DNA from: Tomocerus qinae
Taxonomy: Eukaryota; Arthropoda; Collembola; Entomobryomorpha; Tomoceridae
Direction of reading: 5' to 3'
Assembly (NCBI GenBank): GCA_020055645.1
Contig: CM034549.1
Location: forward strand, 6,138,001-6,202,000
DNA length: 64,000 nt
Of the stretch, positions 59,701 to 64,000 are shown one piece after another. The notes beneath the pieces were generated by a model that had not been told where the DNA came from, did not search any database, and saw only the letters and a list, made by a program, of their open reading frames with translations. How positions within the stretch are numbered: position 1 is the stretch's first letter; every line of letters starts with the position of its first letter. The position numbers and the translations under genes are program-made.

Positions 59701-62307
59701 GCAAAACAAGTCTTCAAAATTGTCTTTTAAAAATATTGAAACTCAATTACCCGCAGCAGCCCCAAAAGGACCCCAGAAAAGTACTCCTAAACCTCACACA
59801 TCTCCACGAGCTGAAACTGCCAAAACTCCGAAATCAACTACAAATTCTTTGCCGAAAAGTTTACAGCTTGTACAAAAACTATGTCACAATGCGCAAAAAG
59901 GTGTAGATGCCCGTAAGAAATCTGTTTCATCTGATCCAGCTGATGCCAGTCTTTCCAAAGAATTTCCTACCGGTGAATATAATAGTTTCTCAGCTACTGC
60001 AGATTCAAATGTGTCTCCGTCTCAATTAGAGTCAGAAAATGTTCGTGAAAGATTTGGAATGGCATATTCTCCAAGAGAAGAAGCGACTCCACCAGGAAAT
60101 CCTCCAAGACGTCATTCAGGAAATAATTTTTCAAAAGGAGGAGCAAGTGACCCCGGGCCGTTTGGTGGGCCGTTTGGTGGGCCATCTCCCCCGCATATTG
60201 TAAATAATTTTACGGCATGTAGAAATCAACAGGAAAGTGTTGCGTTTAGAAAAGCATCTCCACCTCCGCCAGGAGAGCCAAATATTGTTCCGCCGTCACT
60301 TCCAACTGTCACAAATAATTTCAGAGGTCGAGGCGGGAGAGGAAACGATACCTGGAGGGGAAGAGGGTCTGGCCAGCGAGGACAGGGATTTAAACGCGGA
60401 AATAATAACAATCAATTTAACCGTGGACAGAAACAATCCTACAGAGGACATCCTAATAATTATCGGGGCGGTAATGCAAACTGGAACCCTCCCGCCAATA
60501 GTTACGGAGTTGGAAATACCAATTGGACCCCGCAAGCAAGCCCGGTAAATAGCTATGGAGGTGCAAATGCAAATTGGACCCCGCAACCAAGCCCCGCTAA
60601 TAATTATGGAGGTGGGAATGCAAATTGGACCCCACAAGCAAGCCCCGCCAATAGCTACGGGGGTGGACCTACAAATTGGACCCAGCAAGCTAGTCCCACC
60701 ACTAGCTATGGGGGTGGAAATGCATTTTGGAATTCACAATCAAGTCCTGTCAATACTTTTGAGGCAAGAAATTCAAATTGGGACGCTCAGGATTATCCCT
60801 CCAATAGTTATGAGCGGAGGAAGAAAGCCTGGTCAGGGCCAAGTCCAAGTTCTGAGCTTGCAAGTGATTGTGACTGGGACGGTCCTCCTAGTCCCCCAAC
60901 TGTAATTAATCATAACCACGGAAATGCTGTAGAAGAACTGGGAAACCCCAAATGTATTGCGGAGCAAGGAAATGACGATTGGGGATATGTAAGAGAACCT
61001 AACGAATTCGGAAACATTGCTCCAAATAGCAGCATTAACAGCTTCTGGGACAACCAAGCTGTTCCAGGCCCCTCCAACCAAAGTGTTCCGAATCAATTGC
61101 CTCCTAATCTGCAATATAGTCCCAGCCCCCCAGGAGAGAACGTAGCGATAAGCCCAAATGAGGGGAGTCCTAATAATGAAATGAGCCCAAGGGTTGGACC
61201 CTCAGGCTCTTACAGCCCACAAGAAAAGAGACACTTGCTAAAATCCCATCGGGGAAGCAATGGTAAGCCACTCCCTCACGATTTATTGTACTGCAACTGG
61301 AATAATACTTTTTTCATTTTATAATCAAAGATTTTTTATGATAAATAACCTTTCCTTTACATAGTTTGTTTGGGAACTACAAATAAGTTTGTGCGATTTT
61401 TAGTAATTATTTTTATGCCTTTTGGGTTTGTGTTGCCATAAAATATTCAAAACAAAAGTTCTGAAGGTTAAGCCACATATTATGGCTGATTATATTTATG
61501 CTTACTATATATTTTTAGACAATTTAATATTTACTAGGTCACGTGAACAATGGTTATAATTTTACCAAATATATTTTACTGTTTATTTTCAGGTGATAAT
61601 TACAAAGCCAGACATACCCAAATGCGGGGAGTGAAACGCAAATACTTAACTGACCTATTCAAAAAATCCAAACCACTTTTTGACACGCTGCATGAACAGT
61701 TCTTCCGTGAACAGCCTACTGACTATTTGTTCAACGTCCTCACACAAACAGATCAGCTGCAGCCACTGATAAATACCCAGCGGGCATTTGGTGGTGACGA
61801 ACGACAGTTTATTGATGAGCTATTGGACAAGGAGAAAGGCTACCGAAACGAATATGTTCGTGGTAAAAACTTCAAGAAAGATATCGCCAGAGTCTGGGTC
61901 CTCGTCTTCGTCTATGCACGCAATTTCAATATGTCTGTAGATGAGGCTGTCAAGGACTTCATTGATAACCGAAAATTCGCGGTAAGATTTTTTATTAGTA
62001 ATTATCTAAGTCTTTGTCTCTTTTTATCTCGTCACTTTCCAAATTCTTACAAAAATAAACAAACTATAGACAGTACTATATTGATTGCCATTTATTAACT
62101 AAAATGATTAACTATATTAATTAATTCTTGATGCAGTTAATACTTTAATACCACCTAATTATTTTGTTGTATACAATTTTTTTATTTAACAAATTCAATG
62201 GTCAATACGCAAATTATTAAATACGGTTGTTTTTTGAATTGCAGAAAACTCCGAATAAATTACCAGACATTGGAACTATCAGGAAAATGTTTTTGGGCGT
62301 CAGTTAG
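50788..62307 (+). CDS. Giant multidomain zinc-finger/homeodomain-like nuclear protein, unrecognised family
   Basis: Fourteen coding exons: 50788-50891, 51004-51032, 51167-51295, 51368-51616, 52066-52149, 52775-55189, 55334-55551, 55734-55812, 55891-55965, 56046-57680, 58766-59014, 59661-61262, 61593-61981, 62245-62307. They total 7,320 nt and 2,439 residues with every phase matching. Four C-x2-C...H...C modules occupy residues 76-99, 114-141, 187-211 and 223-247. A long Pro/Ser-rich region follows, then three C2H2-like fingers at 891-912, 917-939 and 955-975. A divergent homeodomain-like segment at about 1037-1090 ends in RWFRTVYNTFKK. Next come an acidic and SR/KS-rich region (1128-1672) with an 82-residue duplication, a coiled coil (1673-1755), an RGG tract (about 1975-2030), 17-residue repeats (2042-2144) and a compact C-terminal domain (about 2290-2419). 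A nuclear DNA- or RNA-binding scaffold is inferred. An acceptor at about 50773 suggests a 5' UTR intron. The donor after exon 6 (AAT/GTGAAT) is weak. Confidence 0.82.
54073..54357 (+). repeat. 72-bp coding tandem repeat (24 residues)
   Basis: Four units with exact 72-bp spacing (starts 54073, 54145, 54217, 54289) inside exon 6. Each encodes RLDPIPGSSRSTPQPSPNS plus an Asn-rich linker; the last unit lacks three residues. Nucleotide identity is high, so expansion is recent and copy number may vary. Confidence 0.93.
55325..55333 (+). promoter_or_regulatory. Tandem NAGNAG splice acceptor at exon 7
   Basis: Two consecutive AG acceptors (GAAGTAG, cut after 55330 or 55333) both keep reading frame. 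One gives Trp at the junction and the other gives Leu-Gly, so alternative use would change the protein by one residue just before the homeodomain-like region. Confidence 0.5.
57059..57545 (+). repeat. 82-residue coding duplication in the SR/KS-rich region
   Basis: Bases 57059-57304 and 57305-57545 encode two diverged copies of a unit that starts TRSRSR..KRS, contains DSSSDYEP followed by a Lys run, NNSTPS-STSKN and KREH-RD, and ends PPEKR. The offset of 246 bp is an exact multiple of three. Confidence 0.9.
58281..58587. mobile_element. MITE in intron of the giant gene, GTCAACGGTGACA family
   Basis: Both ends carry CTAGTCAA, then GGTGACATC, then a TGTATTTAAAA-type block in inverse orientation, giving imperfect arms of about 50 bp around an AT-rich centre. 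It lies in the intron between exons 10 and 11. Related ends occur at 19413 and 48089. Confidence 0.78.
60521..60826 (+). repeat. 51-bp coding tandem repeat (17 residues)
   Basis: Six units spaced exactly 51 bp apart (starts 60521, 60572, 60623, 60674, 60725, 60776) in exon 12, preceded by a shorter degenerate one at about 60479. The consensus is NWTPQASPANSYGGGNA; the last two units are diverged. Aromatic residues spaced in a Gly/Ser/Asn/Gln background resemble phase-separating low-complexity domains, which is an inference from composition. Confidence 0.95.
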
Positions 62308-64000
62308 TTAGTGGTAATTTTATGTTCAAATTTCCGAATAGGACTCGCCCGAAATTCAACCAAGCAGTAAAAACCGAACCAAAATGAAAACCTCGTCCGT
62401 ATTTCTGATTTATAAAAACTAAACAGCCAAGTAAAGCTAAAGAAAAAATTGACAGGGTTTTTCGTATCACTAAGTAGATTAGAATCTGATTGTGTGGTCT
62501 CTTATGTATTTACTCTTTCTTACTCTACTAAGTCTTAGTAATTTAATGACGGGTGATGTAATTTACATTAACTAACACCTATAAAAATGTAACAGCAATA
62601 GCCAACGATAAAAAGTATCTGTTTTAATATATTATTATTTTATAGTCGAGTCAACTTTAATAATGCCACTTTTACCGTAATTTAACTACATTATGTAGAT
62701 TATAGTAATTTTATAAGGAATATATAGTATTCCGTCTGTTTTCGTCTGCAAAGCATGATTTTAACTGATGTAGAGATAACTTGGATGTAGATTCATTTTT
62801 AACAGTTTTGCTCATTTTAAAATAGTTAAGTAATTATAATTAAATGCAAATGTATTACTAGTACAGTGTTCTCTTGTCACTTTGACAAGTATTTTATGAC
62901 TTAGACAATAATGGTTGTAATTGCTGAAATTAGTGTTCATAGTGTTTACAATAACCAAACATAAAGCAATATTTTAATATTTTAAAACTAGCTTTGTACT
63001 TAGTTACTATATGTAGAAGTATAAACATACAACCTAATAGATACTTATTTAAATGTTACCAAATTCTCAGACATTAATATACTTCTAATTTAAATAGTAT
63101 TAACAGTTTTACAAATAATACACGATTTTACAAATTAAAACAATGTAAAAATATTAAAGTCCGTCTTAAATAGAAATATTAATACATTTTTTAGAAATAA
63201 CTGAAGCTTTGCTATGTAAATAATAAATAATGATATAAAGAATATAAATAAAGGTTTTATTTAATCTACATTTGTACCTAGCACGCTTGTAATTACAAAT
63301 AGCTTGTATCTCTTTGTCTAAAAGATTTTCTAAATGTACCTTACAGCTGCTCTAGCAAAGACAAAGAAGTGGGTCACTAGAATATAAATGTTACTCTCAA
63401 TCTCAAAGCCATGTCAGTTCGCAAATACTTACTTAGTGTGTAAATGAACGAAACTCATAAATTCAATCTGTTCAGCATGTACGACTATTGATGCTAGCCA
63501 ACTTTAAGTACACTACTAAAATTATTCTTGGTGCTGATTGGATTTTCATTCATGCAATGCGTCACTGCATTTTCACTGACCTATCCTCTATACAACCAAC
63601 AAGAATTTTAGTGCAGTTTTTAAGTGCCCTTATTTTGTATGTATTCCTTAATTGGGAAATGATCAATTAATTGTTACTTATTTTATCAAAACGAAAATGA
63701 AATGACTGTAACTGATCTTTTTAGCATTGAATATTATTATTAATTTGATATAAAGCTTCATAATTGATGGCTTCCATAGGAAATATGTAAAGTAATTTTT
63801 ATTAATAAATTAAGCAAGAATGCAAATATTATTCGGCTTGGGGATGTCCCTTTGTGGAAATTACAATTACATATACGCATTAGCGTATGTGTGGAAACAT
63901 GTCTTTCAATATTTAGCTGACATTGTAAATAAAACATTGACTTGTACATTTTTATCCACACAATAAAACCTAGATCTTAAATACATTTATAAACCATAGT
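62308..64000. other. 3' UTR and downstream flank of the giant gene
   Basis: Very AT-rich, with no coding exon supported. The best canonical AATAAA followed by a T-rich region is at 63247-63252, about 940 bases after the stop, so a long 3' UTR is possible. The 60-codon frame at 63488-63670 has no motif. Confidence 0.45.

Overview
The window is AT-rich eukaryotic nuclear DNA with spliced genes, GT-AG introns, long non-coding stretches and many transposon remains. A Beaten-path-family immunoglobulin gene, a family known from arthropods, points to an insect, springtail or crustacean. A DIRS-type tyrosine-recombinase retrotransposon fits a pancrustacean but does not settle the species. All gene models here were built by eye from splice sites and reading-phase continuity.

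Layout. 1-2600: no gene recognised. 2602-5190 (+): six-exon gene for a secreted low-complexity protein with an acidic/basic domain followed by Gly-Pro-rich repeats. 7056-7601 (-): two-exon gene for a small secreted basic protein. 9217-14515 (-): one DIRS-like retrotransposon with inverted terminal repeats, an internal complementary region, a spliced gag-like ORF1, an RT/RNase H/methyltransferase ORF carrying one stop, and a tyrosine recombinase ORF carrying two frameshifts. 14516-41607: about 27 kb without a supported gene. It holds two arrays of 10/20-bp satellites, several hairpin elements, and a 6-kb nest (32614-38783) of two related 2-kb repeat units invaded by later elements whose target-site duplications can be read directly. 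41608-43150 (+): the 3' five coding exons of a Beat-like gene, whose first exon is not identified. 43151-49176: non-coding with a TA-flanked MITE and a hairpin repeat. 49177-50420 (+): two-exon gene for a Cys-rich secreted, probably GPI-anchored protein. 50788-62307 (+): a 14-exon gene encoding a predicted 2,439-residue protein. 62308-64000: its 3' flank.

The most interesting host locus is the 50.8-62.3 kb gene. It joins four C-x2-C...H...C zinc modules, three C2H2-like fingers, a divergent homeodomain-like helix-turn-helix, an SR/KS-rich duplicated segment, a coiled coil, an RGG-rich tract, 17-residue tandem repeats and an unrecognised conserved-looking C-terminal domain. All 13 introns keep phase to one final stop. 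I do not recognise this architecture; it reads as a nuclear nucleic-acid-binding scaffold protein. Three other genes (2.6 kb, 7.3 kb and 49.2 kb) encode secreted or surface proteins that I also could not assign to a family.
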